Below are positions 1 through 6,937 of a stretch of 11,667 nt of DNA, in pieces. Each line of letters begins with the position of its first letter. Within the stretch, counting starts at the first letter, position 1. The notes under the pieces are model-generated. The model was given only the letters and a program-made list of their open reading frames with translations, ran no database searches and was not told the origin of the DNA. The position numbers and the translations under genes are program-made. The DNA is taken from NCBI GenBank assembly GCA_945917385.1, contig CAMEHJ010000014.1, positions 1 through 11,667 of the forward strand, written 5' to 3'. The DNA comes from an uncultured bacterium (GTDB lineage Bacteria > Bacillota_A > Clostridia > Oscillospirales > Oscillospiraceae).

Positions 1-36
1 ATTCCTCCATTACAAACTAAAAAGAAATTTTTCCCC

Positions 37-60
37 CGGCGAAACGGGGGATTTTCGCCG
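37..60. repeat. Palindromic motif, copy 1 (GGCGAAA...TTTCGCC)
   Basis: CGGCGAAA at 37-44 pairs with TTTCGCCG at 53-60 around an 8-base loop. An alternative CCCCCG/CGGGGG hairpin (33-38 with 45-50) overlaps it, so two folds compete. The same arrangement, GGCGAAA, then a G-rich centre, then ATTTT and GCC, recurs at 158-178. This looks like a short dispersed intergenic repeat. No long T-run follows on either strand, so it is not a textbook intrinsic terminator. Confidence 0.5.
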
Positions 61-130
61 TTATTGCAAGGCCTCTGCGCAGGGAGGCACGAGGCTGCGG
101 CGGCTTTCTTTTCATAATGATAGTTCAAGT

Positions 131-161
131 CGCCTGCAAAGTCAAGATGACTTTGCAGGCG
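131..161. repeat. Perfect 14-bp stem-loop
   Basis: CGCCTGCAAAGTCA (131-144) is the exact reverse complement of TGACTTTGCAGGCG (148-161), with a 3-base loop (AGA). It abuts the second copy of the GGCGAAA/ATTTTGCC motif (158-178). It lies downstream of the PLP-enzyme gene and would form a very stable RNA hairpin at the transcript's 3' end. It lacks a following U-tract, so 3'-end protection or a dispersed repeat is as likely as termination. Confidence 0.7.
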
Positions 162-178
162 AAATCGGAGATTTTGCC
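158..178. repeat. Palindromic motif, copy 2 (GGCGAAAT...ATTTTGCC)
   Basis: GGCGAAAT at 158-165 faces ATTTTGCC at 171-178, giving a near-perfect inverted repeat around CGGAG. It aligns with positions 38-59, with one or two small indels, so the two are probably copies of one element. It sits between, and partly overlaps, the two strong hairpins at 131-161 and 177-203. Confidence 0.5.
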
Positions 179-203
179 GCGCCCGCAGCATATGCGGGCG
201 CGG
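177..203 (-). terminator. Possible terminator hairpin of the minus-strand block
   Basis: CCGCGCCCGCA (177-187) pairs perfectly with TGCGGGCGCGG (193-203) around a 5-base loop, giving an 11-bp, very GC-rich stem. It starts 13 bases beyond the stop codon of the last minus-strand gene, the usual place for a terminator. On the minus strand it is followed by CAAAATCTCC rather than a U-run, so factor-independent termination is uncertain. Confidence 0.4.
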
Positions 204-215
204 TGAATTCGATAC

Positions 216-1409
216 TTACTTGAGGTCTGCGAATGCCTGCTCAAAATCTGCGATGATGTCCTCGACGTCCTCAAGGCCGACGCTGATTCTGACAAGGCCC
301 TCAGGGATGCCTGCCGCGGCAAGCTCTTCGGCGGAGTAGGTGGAGTGGGTCATGGATGCGGCATGCTCGACAAGAGTTTCCGCGTCACCAAGGGAGACGG
401 CGATGGTGCAGAGCTTGAGCTTGTTGATGGTCTTTGCGGTGAGGTCTCTGTCGGCTTTCAGTTCAATGGACATCATGCCGCCGAACTTGCTCATCTGCTT
501 CTTTGCGATCTCGTGACCCTCAAAGCTCTCGAGGCCGGGGTAGTAGACCTTTGCGACGGCGGGATGAGACTCAAGGTACTTTGCGAGCTTCATCGCGTTC
601 TCGCAGTGGCGGTCCATGCGGATGCTGAGCGTCTTGAGACCGCGGGAGATGAGGAAGGCGTTGAACGGGCTCATGACGGAGCCGGTCATGTGACCGACGC
701 CGACAACGCGGAGATTGTCAATGAACTCCTTCTTGCCGACGACAAAGCCGGCAATCACGTCGCCGTGACCGTTGATGTACTTGGTCGCGCTGTGCACAAC
801 GATGTCCGCGCCGAGATCAAGCGGTCTCTGGAGGTAGGGAGAGGGGAAGGTGTTGTCAACGATGACCTTGATGTCCTTGTTGAACTCGTGAGCGGCATCT
901 GCAGTGGCCTTGATGTCGATGACCTTGAGGGTGGGGTTGCAGGGGGTCTCGAAGTAGACGATCTTGGTCTTTTCGGTGAGAGCAGCCTTGAGTGCGTCGA
1001 GGTCGTTCATATCAACGAAGGTGGTCTTAACGCCGAGCTGGGTGATCTCTTTGGAGAGGAACGCAAAGGTGCAGCCATAGAGAGTCTCATCCGCGACGAT
1101 CTCATCGCCCGCGACGACATTGCAGTAAATGGCAGCGGTGATTGCGCCCATTCCGGAACCGGTTGCCATTGCGGCTTCGCCGTTTTCGAGGGATGCGATC
1201 TTCTCCTCAACGGAGTTCGTGCTGGGGTTAGCGAGACGGGTATAGATGTAGCCGCCCTCGGCGCCGGCAAAGCGTGCGCCGCCCTGCTCAACGGAGTCGA
1301 ACTCAAAGGTGGAGGTCTGGTAGATGGGGTCACACAGTGCGCCGGCCGCATTCTTGTACTTGCCTACATGAATCTGACGGGTGGAGAAACCAAGCTTTTT
1401 GTTTTCCAT
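216..1409 (-). CDS. Cys/Met-metabolism PLP enzyme, methionine gamma-lyase-like
   Basis: This is a 397-residue fold-type I PLP enzyme of the cystathionine gamma-synthase family, near full family length. The PLP lysine is K210 in SATKYINGHGD. The LYGCTFAFL motif places a cysteine at 113, equivalent to the C116 typical of methionine gamma-lyase. Other family motifs are the PLP-ring contact region ETLYG (108-112) and VDNTFPSPYLQ (184-194). The lysine-aspartate pair usual in characterised methionine gamma-lyases (GLKDMTG) reads GVGHMTG here (237-243). Methionine, homocysteine or cystathionine lysis, or O-acetylhomoserine sulfhydrylation, therefore all remain possible. The start has AAGGA about 7 bases upstream. 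A 61-base AT-rich gap separates it from the alcohol dehydrogenase gene, with no GC-rich terminator, so it may be the last gene of the block or have its own weak promoter. In a methylthioribose shunt it could make or consume methanethiol or methionine. The family is certain; the exact reaction is not. Confidence 0.85.
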   Translation of the reverse strand: MENKKLGFSTRQIHVGKYKNAAGALCDPIYQTSTFEFDSVEQGGARFAGAEGGYIYTRLANPSTNSVEEKIASLENGEAAMATGSGMGAITAAIYCNVVAGDEIVADETLYGCTFAFLSKEITQLGVKTTFVDMNDLDALKAALTEKTKIVYFETPCNPTLKVIDIKATADAAHEFNKDIKVIVDNTFPSPYLQRPLDLGADIVVHSATKYINGHGDVIAGFVVGKKEFIDNLRVVGVGHMTGSVMSPFNAFLISRGLKTLSIRMDRHCENAMKLAKYLESHPAVAKVYYPGLESFEGHEIAKKQMSKFGGMMSIELKADRDLTAKTINKLKLCTIAVSLGDAETLVEHAASMTHSTYSAEELAAAGIPEGLVRISVGLEDVEDIIADFEQAFADLK

Positions 1410-1470
1410 TTTAATTTCCTTTCATAAATAAAAATATTATTTTATTTTTGATATTGAAAATATAAATCGC

Positions 1471-2655
1471 TCAGCGGATTCCTGCCGCCATCTCGTAGAT
1501 CTCGCGGATGGCGTCTCTGGTCAGGCCGACATAGCCGCCGGTGACCTCGCCGTCCTTGACGCCGTTCATCTCGACAAGCTTTTCGATATCGGCAGCGTCA
1601 ATGCCGAGCTCGGCGAGGGTGAGGGGCATATCAATGGAGCGCAGGAAGGACTTGAACGCCTCAACGCCCTCGCGCGCGGTGCGTCTGGGATTGTCATAGT
1701 CCATCTGGCAGCCGAAAATGCGCGTTGCCATCATCGCAAAGCGGTTTGCGTCGGGGTGATGCTCGATGCAATAGCTCATCCACGCGGGCATGATTACGGC
1801 AAGCCCCGCGCCGTGTGCGCAGTTGTAGACGGCGGACAGAACGTGCTCAAGATGGTGGCTGTTCCAGTCCTGCTTGCGGCCGATGCCCATGATGTCGTTG
1901 TGGCAGACCATGCCGCCCCACATGATATTCGCGCGGGCGTCGAAGTTATGGGGGTCCGCCATGGCGGTTCTGCCCTCGTGCATCATCGCGAGGACAACGC
2001 CCTCAAGCAGGCGGTCGGTGGTCTCGACGCCGGGGGTATTGGTAAAGTATCTCTCAAAGGCGTGGGAGATAATATCGGTGACGCCGCAGGCGGTCTGGTA
2101 GGGAGGCAGGCTCTCGGTCAGAGCGGGGTTCATAACGGCGAACTTGGGTCTGATGCAGTCGGCCTCGGCGGCGGTCTTATCGAGAGTCTCCTCGTGGGTG
2201 ATGATGGCGTTGGGAGAGCCTTCACTGCCGGAAGCGGCGAGAGTGAGTACGACGCCGACGGGAAGAGCGGTCGCGGGGGTCTTGCCGGAGAAGAAATCCC
2301 AGAAGTCGCCCTCGTAGGGAACACCCATCGCGATGGCCTTTGCGGTGTCGATAACGCTGCCGCCGCCGACCGCGACGAGAAAGTCAACGCCCTCTTTTCT
2401 CGCAAGCTCGATGCCCTCATAGACAAGGCCGGACTTGGGGTTGGACTTCACGCCGCCAAGCTCTACGGTGCTGAGCCCGGCATCCTCGACGGACTTCTTC
2501 ACTCTGTCAAGCAGACCGGACTTCTTTGCCGACTGGCCGCCGTAGACAATCATCACGCGCTTGCCGCCGAACCGGGAGACGTACTTGCCGGTATCGTTCT
2601 CGCGGTCACGGCCGAACACGAAATAGGTAGGGCTGTAAAAGTCAAAAGAATTCAT
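1471..2655 (-). CDS. Iron-containing alcohol dehydrogenase (butanol dehydrogenase/YqhD-like)
   Basis: This 394-residue group III (Fe-dependent) alcohol dehydrogenase reduces aldehydes to alcohols with NAD(P)H in the cytoplasm. The N-terminal nucleotide-binding half shows VYGGQSAKKSG (37-47) and GGGSVIDTAKA (97-107). The C-terminal half supplies the metal ligands, read as D194 and H198 in DIISH, H267 in NSHHLEH, and H281 in CAHGAGLA. Length and the opening FYSPTYFVFGRDRE match the clostridial butanol dehydrogenase branch. AAGGAG lies 6 bases before the ATG. The gene follows the aldolase by 37 bases, in the same direction. Class II aldolase cleavage of a 5-deoxy- or 5-methylthio-ketose 1-phosphate releases an aldehyde, and this enzyme is the obvious sink for it, giving ethanol or 2-methylthioethanol. 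That coupling is inferred from neighbourhood; the family call is firm. Confidence 0.92.
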   Translation of the reverse strand: MNSFDFYSPTYFVFGRDRENDTGKYVSRFGGKRVMIVYGGQSAKKSGLLDRVKKSVEDAGLSTVELGGVKSNPKSGLVYEGIELARKEGVDFLVAVGGGSVIDTAKAIAMGVPYEGDFWDFFSGKTPATALPVGVVLTLAASGSEGSPNAIITHEETLDKTAAEADCIRPKFAVMNPALTESLPPYQTACGVTDIISHAFERYFTNTPGVETTDRLLEGVVLAMMHEGRTAMADPHNFDARANIMWGGMVCHNDIMGIGRKQDWNSHHLEHVLSAVYNCAHGAGLAVIMPAWMSYCIEHHPDANRFAMMATRIFGCQMDYDNPRRTAREGVEAFKSFLRSIDMPLTLAELGIDAADIEKLVEMNGVKDGEVTGGYVGLTRDAIREIYEMAAGIR

Positions 2656-2692
2656 ATCTTACTCCTTATTATGCCTTATGCCGCCGGATAAA

Positions 2693-3364
2693 TCAATAGC
2701 CGGTCTTTTTGGCGTCGGGCTGACCGTAGTGCTTGAAGCCCTCAAAGACCTCGTCCATCTCCGGCTTTCCGAGGACGACGGGATTGCCGATGCACAGTGC
2801 ACGGTACTGGAGCTCTGCGATGTACTCAAGGTTCTTTGCAAGGCCGAAAGCGCCCTTGAGGGTCTTGCCGCAGACGATGATGCCGTGGTTTGCAAGCAGG
2901 ACGGCGTCGCCGCTGCCGCAGTACTTCACGGCATCCTCGGCAAGCTCAGCGGTGCCGAAGGTGTGGTAGGGTGCGCAGGGGATCTCATACGCGTTTGCGT
3001 CCGCCAGAACATAGTGGACAGCCTCGATGGGCTTTCTGAGGACGGCGAAGGTGGTGCAGTAGGTGGAATGGGTGTGGACAAGTGCGCGGCAGTTGGGCTT
3101 TTTGCGGTAGAACTCGCTGTGCATATCCCACTCACTGGAGGGCTTGCGCTTGCCGTCAACGACATTGCCGTTGAGGTCCATGACAACAACGTCTTCGGGA
3201 GTCGTCTCAAAATAGCCGATTCCGGAGGGCTTGATGACCATGTAGCCGAGGTCGGGGTTATAAATACTCTGGTTGCCGCTGGTGCCGGGGCAGAGTCCCG
3301 TGGAACTCATAAGTTTGCCGATTTCTACGATCTGTTCGCGTTCTTCCTGCATCAATAAAGCCAT
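2693..3364 (-). CDS. Class II aldolase (fuculose-phosphate / 5-deoxyribulose-1-phosphate aldolase type)
   Basis: This 223-residue zinc-dependent class II aldolase/adducin-family protein has the length of L-fuculose-1-phosphate aldolase. Visible motifs are the phosphate-binding GTSGNQS (27-33) and KPSG (45-48), the catalytic glutamate E78 in SSEWDMH, and zinc-ligand histidines H97 and H99 in VHTHS and H160 in ANHG. The expected reaction is retro-aldol cleavage of a ketose 1-phosphate to DHAP plus an aldehyde. With MtnK- and MtnA-like genes in the same block, the likely substrate is 5-methylthioribulose-1-phosphate or 5-deoxyribulose-1-phosphate, as for DrdA and Ald2, rather than fuculose-1-phosphate. 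No fucose isomerase or fucose transporter is present. GGAGG lies 10 bases before the chosen ATG; an internal ATG at residue 5 has no such site. An MtnB-type dehydratase is a related alternative, but no MtnC/MtnD/MtnW partners are present in the window. Confidence 0.88.
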   Translation of the reverse strand: MALLMQEEREQIVEIGKLMSSTGLCPGTSGNQSIYNPDLGYMVIKPSGIGYFETTPEDVVVMDLNGNVVDGKRKPSSEWDMHSEFYRKKPNCRALVHTHSTYCTTFAVLRKPIEAVHYVLADANAYEIPCAPYHTFGTAELAEDAVKYCGSGDAVLLANHGIIVCGKTLKGAFGLAKNLEYIAELQYRALCIGNPVVLGKPEMDEVFEGFKHYGQPDAKKTGY

Positions 3365-3394
3365 GATTTTTTATCCTCCATATATTTTTAAAAT

Positions 3395-4828
3395 TTATTG
3401 GTTGGCGTTTAATCTGCTGCGGCTCCATGCCGCGTGGTAGTTGTGAATAAGGGTATTTTCTTCGGGGGTGAATACGATATAGTCCTTTGAGGCGCCGTCC
3501 ACCTCTTCTCCGAGGGCCGAGTTGCATATCGAAACAAGGCCGTTTACGGTGGCCTCCTCAAAGCCCGGCTTCAACCGAAGCTCAAGTCCGGAGAGACTTG
3601 CAAGCATACGGCACAGAGTCTCGCTTCGAAAGCCGCCGCCGGCGCAGAGGATATAGGGTCTGTCAGCGCCGGTAAGCTCTTTCAGTCTGAAAAGCTGCTC
3701 GTAGATGGCGCAGGCGACATCCGCCAGCACCGCCCAGACCATGTCCACCCTGTCAACTTCGGGGCGCAGGGGCGAGCGCATGAAGAAGCCTCCGTTTCTC
3801 AGCGACCTCCGCTCGTAAAACAGGAGCGACGAGAAGGACGCGGTACAGTAAAAGTCCTTCTTCTTCGCAAACTCCCGCTCAAGCTGCTGATAGCTCATGT
3901 CCGGGCAGAGCGCGTCCTTTATGCGCTGATAGTTAAGCCCCGTGACACCGGGATTCATCTCGATTACAAAACCGTCCGCCCTGAGATTTGCGTCCGTCCA
4001 TACTCTCTGCTTCGGGTCATAAAATTTATCCTCGGTGAGCGTCACGACGGGAGAGGTCGTACCGGATATGATTGCGATATCGCCCTTTTGAATGCCCGTC
4101 TGGTTCAGCGCCGCCTGCGTGTCCGCGCCGCCGACAATGAACTGCGCGTCCTTGAGCATCGGAAAGCGCCGTACCATCTCCGGCAGAAGCTTTCCAAGGC
4201 TCGTCCCCGACGCTGCGAGCGGGGGCAGAAGCGACATATCAACGCCGTAGAGCTCGCAAATTCTCGCAGACCATGACTTGGTTTCAAGGTCGTAAAGCTG
4301 GGTCTCGCAGGCCTGAGACGGTTCAAACACCGCCTTGCCGGTAAAGATGTGGCCAACCCACTCGCTCTCGCTGACGACGGTGCCTATCTCGTCATAAAGC
4401 TCCGGTCTGAGCTTTCTGAGGCCGTAGAGCTTCGCTGCGCAGAAATCCTCCGTCACCCATTTGCCGGAATGCTCGTAGATATACTCGCGGTCGGTGATCT
4501 CGTCCATGAAATCTCTGCCGCGGTTATCAATGTTCGGCAGGGCGTAAAAGGCCTTTCCCTCTCTGTTGAGGAGGATGAGGGTCTGCCGCGTTCCGGCGGA
4601 GGTCACCGCAGAAACACTGATGTCGGGTTTTTCCGCCTGAAGCTCGTCAATCGCCGCCAGCAGCTTCTCCTCCCGCTCGGCGGGGAGGAAATACTGGCTG
4701 TCGGAATACGCCTCGTCACGGCGGCAGGTATTGGCGATGCTCCGCATGGCGACGACACGGCCGTCGGAGCCGACCAGTGCGGCGCGGGTACTGCCCGTGC
4801 CGATATCTACCGTAAGATAATATCTCAT
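3395..4828 (-). CDS. FGGY-family carbohydrate kinase (YoaC/LsrK-like)
   Basis: This 477-residue ATP-dependent sugar kinase has the two-domain FGGY/actin-like fold. The N-terminal phosphate loop is DIGTGSTR (8-15). The catalytic aspartate is probably D236 in GGADTQAA, followed by SGTTSP (255-260). The C-terminal adenosine-binding motif is CAGGGFRSE (395-403). Residues 77-85 (TSAGTRQTL) and 96-106 carry the substrate-side loop typical of the xylulokinase/autoinducer-2 kinase branch. The start is 3 bases after the stop of the 2-hydroxyacid dehydrogenase gene with no strong ribosome binding site, which implies translational coupling. From memory, the pairing with a 2-hydroxyacid dehydrogenase matches yoaC-yoaD of Bacillus subtilis, an S-box (SAM) regulon operon. 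Its role inside a methylthioribose/deoxyribose shunt is unknown. It might phosphorylate an alternative ketose that also reaches the aldolase. The substrate cannot be assigned. Confidence 0.88.
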   Translation of the reverse strand: MRYYLTVDIGTGSTRAALVGSDGRVVAMRSIANTCRRDEAYSDSQYFLPAEREEKLLAAIDELQAEKPDISVSAVTSAGTRQTLILLNREGKAFYALPNIDNRGRDFMDEITDREYIYEHSGKWVTEDFCAAKLYGLRKLRPELYDEIGTVVSESEWVGHIFTGKAVFEPSQACETQLYDLETKSWSARICELYGVDMSLLPPLAASGTSLGKLLPEMVRRFPMLKDAQFIVGGADTQAALNQTGIQKGDIAIISGTTSPVVTLTEDKFYDPKQRVWTDANLRADGFVIEMNPGVTGLNYQRIKDALCPDMSYQQLEREFAKKKDFYCTASFSSLLFYERRSLRNGGFFMRSPLRPEVDRVDMVWAVLADVACAIYEQLFRLKELTGADRPYILCAGGGFRSETLCRMLASLSGLELRLKPGFEEATVNGLVSICNSALGEEVDGASKDYIVFTPEENTLIHNYHAAWSRSRLNANQ

Positions 4829-4831
4829 ATT

Positions 4832-5818
4832 TTACTTGTTGAGAACATCCTTGTTGTAAACAATGCGCTCAAGATTCTCGCCGGCGACGAACTGCTTGAG
4901 TCTCGCATTGAGGATGTCCGCCTGATGGTTTGTGACCTCGTAGGACGCGCCGCAGATATGGGGCGTGACGATGGTGTTGGGGCAGTCCAGTATCTCAAGG
5001 TCCTTTGCCGTGGGCGGCTCGTTATCCAATACGTCGATAACGGCGCCGGCTATTGCCTTCTCATTGAGGATATTGATAAGCGCCTCGGTATCCACAAGCG
5101 CGGAGCGGCCGGCGTTGACAAAGAGCGCGGTCTTTTTCATCGAGCGCAGCAGCTTTTCGGTGACGATGCCGCGGGTGGAGTCGCTGACCGGCAGGTGCAG
5201 AGAGACTACATCGCAGGTGGCAAACAGCTCTTCCAGAGACAGCGGAGTGTAGTGGCCGTAGGCACGACCCTTATAGTCGTAGTAGCAGACGTCACATTCA
5301 AAGCCGTCCAGAATCTTTGCAAGAGCCTGACTGACGGCGCCGAAGCCCACCAGACCGACCCTCTTGCCCTGTAGCTCGTTGCCCATCCAGAGGAAGTAGG
5401 GAGTGGTACCCTCGACCCATTTGCCGTCCTTTACCCACTGGATAGACTCAAGACCGTGGCGCATGTGCATGATTATAAGCGCCGCCACCAGCTCCGCAAC
5501 TGCCTGATTGTTGCGTCCCGGCGTACACAGCACAGGAACGCCTGCCTTGGTGCAGGCGGCAACGTCCAGATTTGCGGGCGTTGCGCGGCAGTCGCCGATG
5601 AACTTCAGACCCTTGTAGCCGCCCAGAACCTTTTCGGTCACACGGTCAAGCTCGGTAATGAGGACATCGGGCTGAACCTTGAGAAGGTTTTCCAGCATCT
5701 CGTCCTCATAGTAGCGCTCGCCGGTTTCGGTCCAAGGCTCGTAGACGACCTCGTCGAACATGGTTTTCAGCTCATTAAGATTTTTTTCGGGATAAGGGGC
5801 GCGTACATAAACTTTCAT
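4832..5818 (-). CDS. D-isomer-specific 2-hydroxyacid dehydrogenase (YoaD/SerA-like, no ACT domain)
   Basis: This 328-residue NAD-dependent enzyme interconverts a 2-keto acid and a D-2-hydroxy acid. The Rossmann motif is GLVGFGAVSQALA (155-167), where the third glycine of GxGxxG is replaced by serine. D181, about 20 residues on, suggests NAD rather than NADP. The family's catalytic triad is visible as R238 in NAGRSALVD, E267 in DVLDNEPP and H287 in TPHICGAS. It ends without the C-terminal ACT domain of many phosphoglycerate dehydrogenases, so serine biosynthesis is not the first guess. GAGG lies 9 bases before the ATG. It is downstream of the isomerase gene by 42 AT-rich bases, which include a TATAAT on the minus strand at 5847-5852 that could be a weak internal promoter. 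It is tightly coupled to the FGGY kinase. The family is secure; the substrate is unknown. Confidence 0.88.
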   Translation of the reverse strand: MKVYVRAPYPEKNLNELKTMFDEVVYEPWTETGERYYEDEMLENLLKVQPDVLITELDRVTEKVLGGYKGLKFIGDCRATPANLDVAACTKAGVPVLCTPGRNNQAVAELVAALIIMHMRHGLESIQWVKDGKWVEGTTPYFLWMGNELQGKRVGLVGFGAVSQALAKILDGFECDVCYYDYKGRAYGHYTPLSLEELFATCDVVSLHLPVSDSTRGIVTEKLLRSMKKTALFVNAGRSALVDTEALINILNEKAIAGAVIDVLDNEPPTAKDLEILDCPNTIVTPHICGASYEVTNHQADILNARLKQFVAGENLERIVYNKDVLNK

Positions 5819-5860
5819 AGCTGCAACCTCACTTTTTGAATTTTCTATTATATATAAATT

Positions 5861-6913
5861 TTAATAGAAAGCTTTGGTGTCACTGCCGAAATAATCGTTC
5901 AGCAGATACGGGACATAGACGCCCTTGTCGGTGACGGCGCCGGAGATAAGGTGAGGAGGAACAACGTCAAAGGAGGGGTAGATGGCCTTGACCTGCGGGA
6001 GCGTACTCTGTATACCGCGGTAATTAAGAACCTGACTTGGGTCTCTCATCTCAATTACGATGTCGTCCTTTGTCAGCTTATCCTCATCGGGAATGCCCGT
6101 CACGTAATAGGGTATCCCAAAGTATTTTGCGAGAATAGCTATCTGGAAGGTTCCGACCTTATTTGCGATATGGCCGTCACGGGCGATGGAGTCCGCCGCG
6201 GAGGTGAAGAGGCTTATCCCCTCATTCTGCATGGCGTAGGCTATCATATTGTCCGTGAGCAGAGTGGTGTCAAAGCCCATCTCCGCAAAGCAGCTTGAGG
6301 TAAGCCTTGCGCCCTGAAGATAGGGGCGTGTCTCGGCGCAGAACACCCGGAAGTTCTTGCCGGTTCTCTTTGCCGCGCGGATAACGGTGCCGATGATTGT
6401 TTCGCCGTAGCACTGGGTGAGGATTGCCCCGCCCTCGGGAATCAGCCGTTCAAGATGGTCGCCGACAATCTGCATCGTGCTGTAACGGCGGTTCAGAGAC
6501 TCGACCGTATTTTCGACAATCGCCTGAATGGGGTCTGCACCCTCGTCAAGCGCCTGCGCGCCGACCTCGGCGCAGCGGTAGGTTATCTTGCCGTAGCGGT
6601 TTGCGGTAGTGGGGCGGCAGTGGGCAAGGTCATACGCCGCTTGATTCAGAAATTCCTTCTGCTTGTCGCGGCTCTTTTCTCTCACCTGATACGCCGCCAA
6701 GGCCATGCCCATGCCGACAGCGGTGTAGGGGCCCGCACTCTGCGTCACCATGTCGGCAATCGCCTGCGCGACCTCTCTGTAATCGCTGCACTCGACAAAC
6801 TTTACCTCTGAAGGAAATACTCTTCTGTCCAGAATACGCACCTTGCCGCCGTCATACCATGCGACATTCTCGTACTTGAGCAGAAAGGGCATTCCCTGAT
6901 CCATTCGTTCCAT
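5861..6913 (-). CDS. mtnA: S-methyl-5-thioribose-1-phosphate isomerase family (MtnA/DrdI-like)
   Basis: This 350-residue aldose-1-phosphate to ketose-1-phosphate isomerase belongs to the eIF2B-alpha/MtnA family. Both catalytic residues known for the Bacillus enzyme appear present: the cysteine as C168 in GAILTQCYGE and the aspartate as D241 in TSAADSIARDGHIANKVGT. Other family signatures are RPTTANR (100-106), ETRPYLQGARLT (194-205) and the NKVGT substrate loop (251-255). Residues around the aspartate (SAADSI against the common GADRI) and in the YGE segment differ from classical MtnA. This may mark a 5-deoxyribose-1-phosphate or dual-specificity enzyme (DrdI type). The ATG is preceded by AGGAGAAGGA, with about 7 bases between AAGGA and the start. 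It lies 24 bases after the kinase gene, and the kinase-then-isomerase order matches the mtnKA operon of Bacillus. Older annotations of this family as a translation initiation factor subunit should not be used. Confidence 0.9.
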   Translation of the reverse strand: MERMDQGMPFLLKYENVAWYDGGKVRILDRRVFPSEVKFVECSDYREVAQAIADMVTQSAGPYTAVGMGMALAAYQVREKSRDKQKEFLNQAAYDLAHCRPTTANRYGKITYRCAEVGAQALDEGADPIQAIVENTVESLNRRYSTMQIVGDHLERLIPEGGAILTQCYGETIIGTVIRAAKRTGKNFRVFCAETRPYLQGARLTSSCFAEMGFDTTLLTDNMIAYAMQNEGISLFTSAADSIARDGHIANKVGTFQIAILAKYFGIPYYVTGIPDEDKLTKDDIVIEMRDPSQVLNYRGIQSTLPQVKAIYPSFDVVPPHLISGAVTDKGVYVPYLLNDYFGSDTKAFY

Positions 6914-6937
6914 AACGAAATCCTTCTCCTTCCCTGT

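Larger units (their letters stand above)
1..215. other. Gene-free left flank with stacked stem-loops
   Basis: No credible gene is seen here. The stretch follows the last gene of the minus-strand block and holds at least three inverted repeats (177-203, 131-161 and 37-60) plus a smaller GCCTC/GAGGC hairpin at 71-88. Two of these areas share a 21-23 base palindromic motif, annotated separately. On the minus strand the extreme left end reads ATGGAGGAAT. That could be a ribosome binding site for a further minus-strand gene outside the window, but this cannot be confirmed. Confidence 0.6.

Noticed and set aside
17..115. 32-residue minus-strand open frame in the left flank
   Set aside because: No ribosome binding site, basic low-complexity sequence, and overlap with the palindromic repeat; better explained as intergenic repeat DNA.
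345..3358. Long plus-strand open frames opposite the PLP enzyme, alcohol dehydrogenase and aldolase genes (345-1427, 1756-2691, 2678-3358)
   Set aside because: They mirror well-recognised minus-strand genes, lack ribosome binding sites and show no family motifs. GC-rich codon use keeps antisense frames open.
2693..4828. L-fucose or L-rhamnose catabolism (FGGY kinase plus class II aldolase)
   Set aside because: No sugar isomerase, mutarotase or permease of those pathways is present, and the MtnK/MtnA pair explains the aldolase better.
4349..5374. 341-residue plus-strand open frame opposite the FGGY kinase and 2-hydroxyacid dehydrogenase
   Set aside because: Antisense to two genes with intact catalytic residues; no start signal and no recognisable domain.
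4832..5818. Phosphoglycerate dehydrogenase (SerA) of serine synthesis
   Set aside because: No ACT or intervening domain and no serC/serB neighbour; the operon context points elsewhere.
5861..6913. Translation initiation factor eIF2B-alpha-like protein
   Set aside because: The catalytic Cys and Asp of the MtnA isomerases are present and it is in an operon with an MtnK-type kinase.
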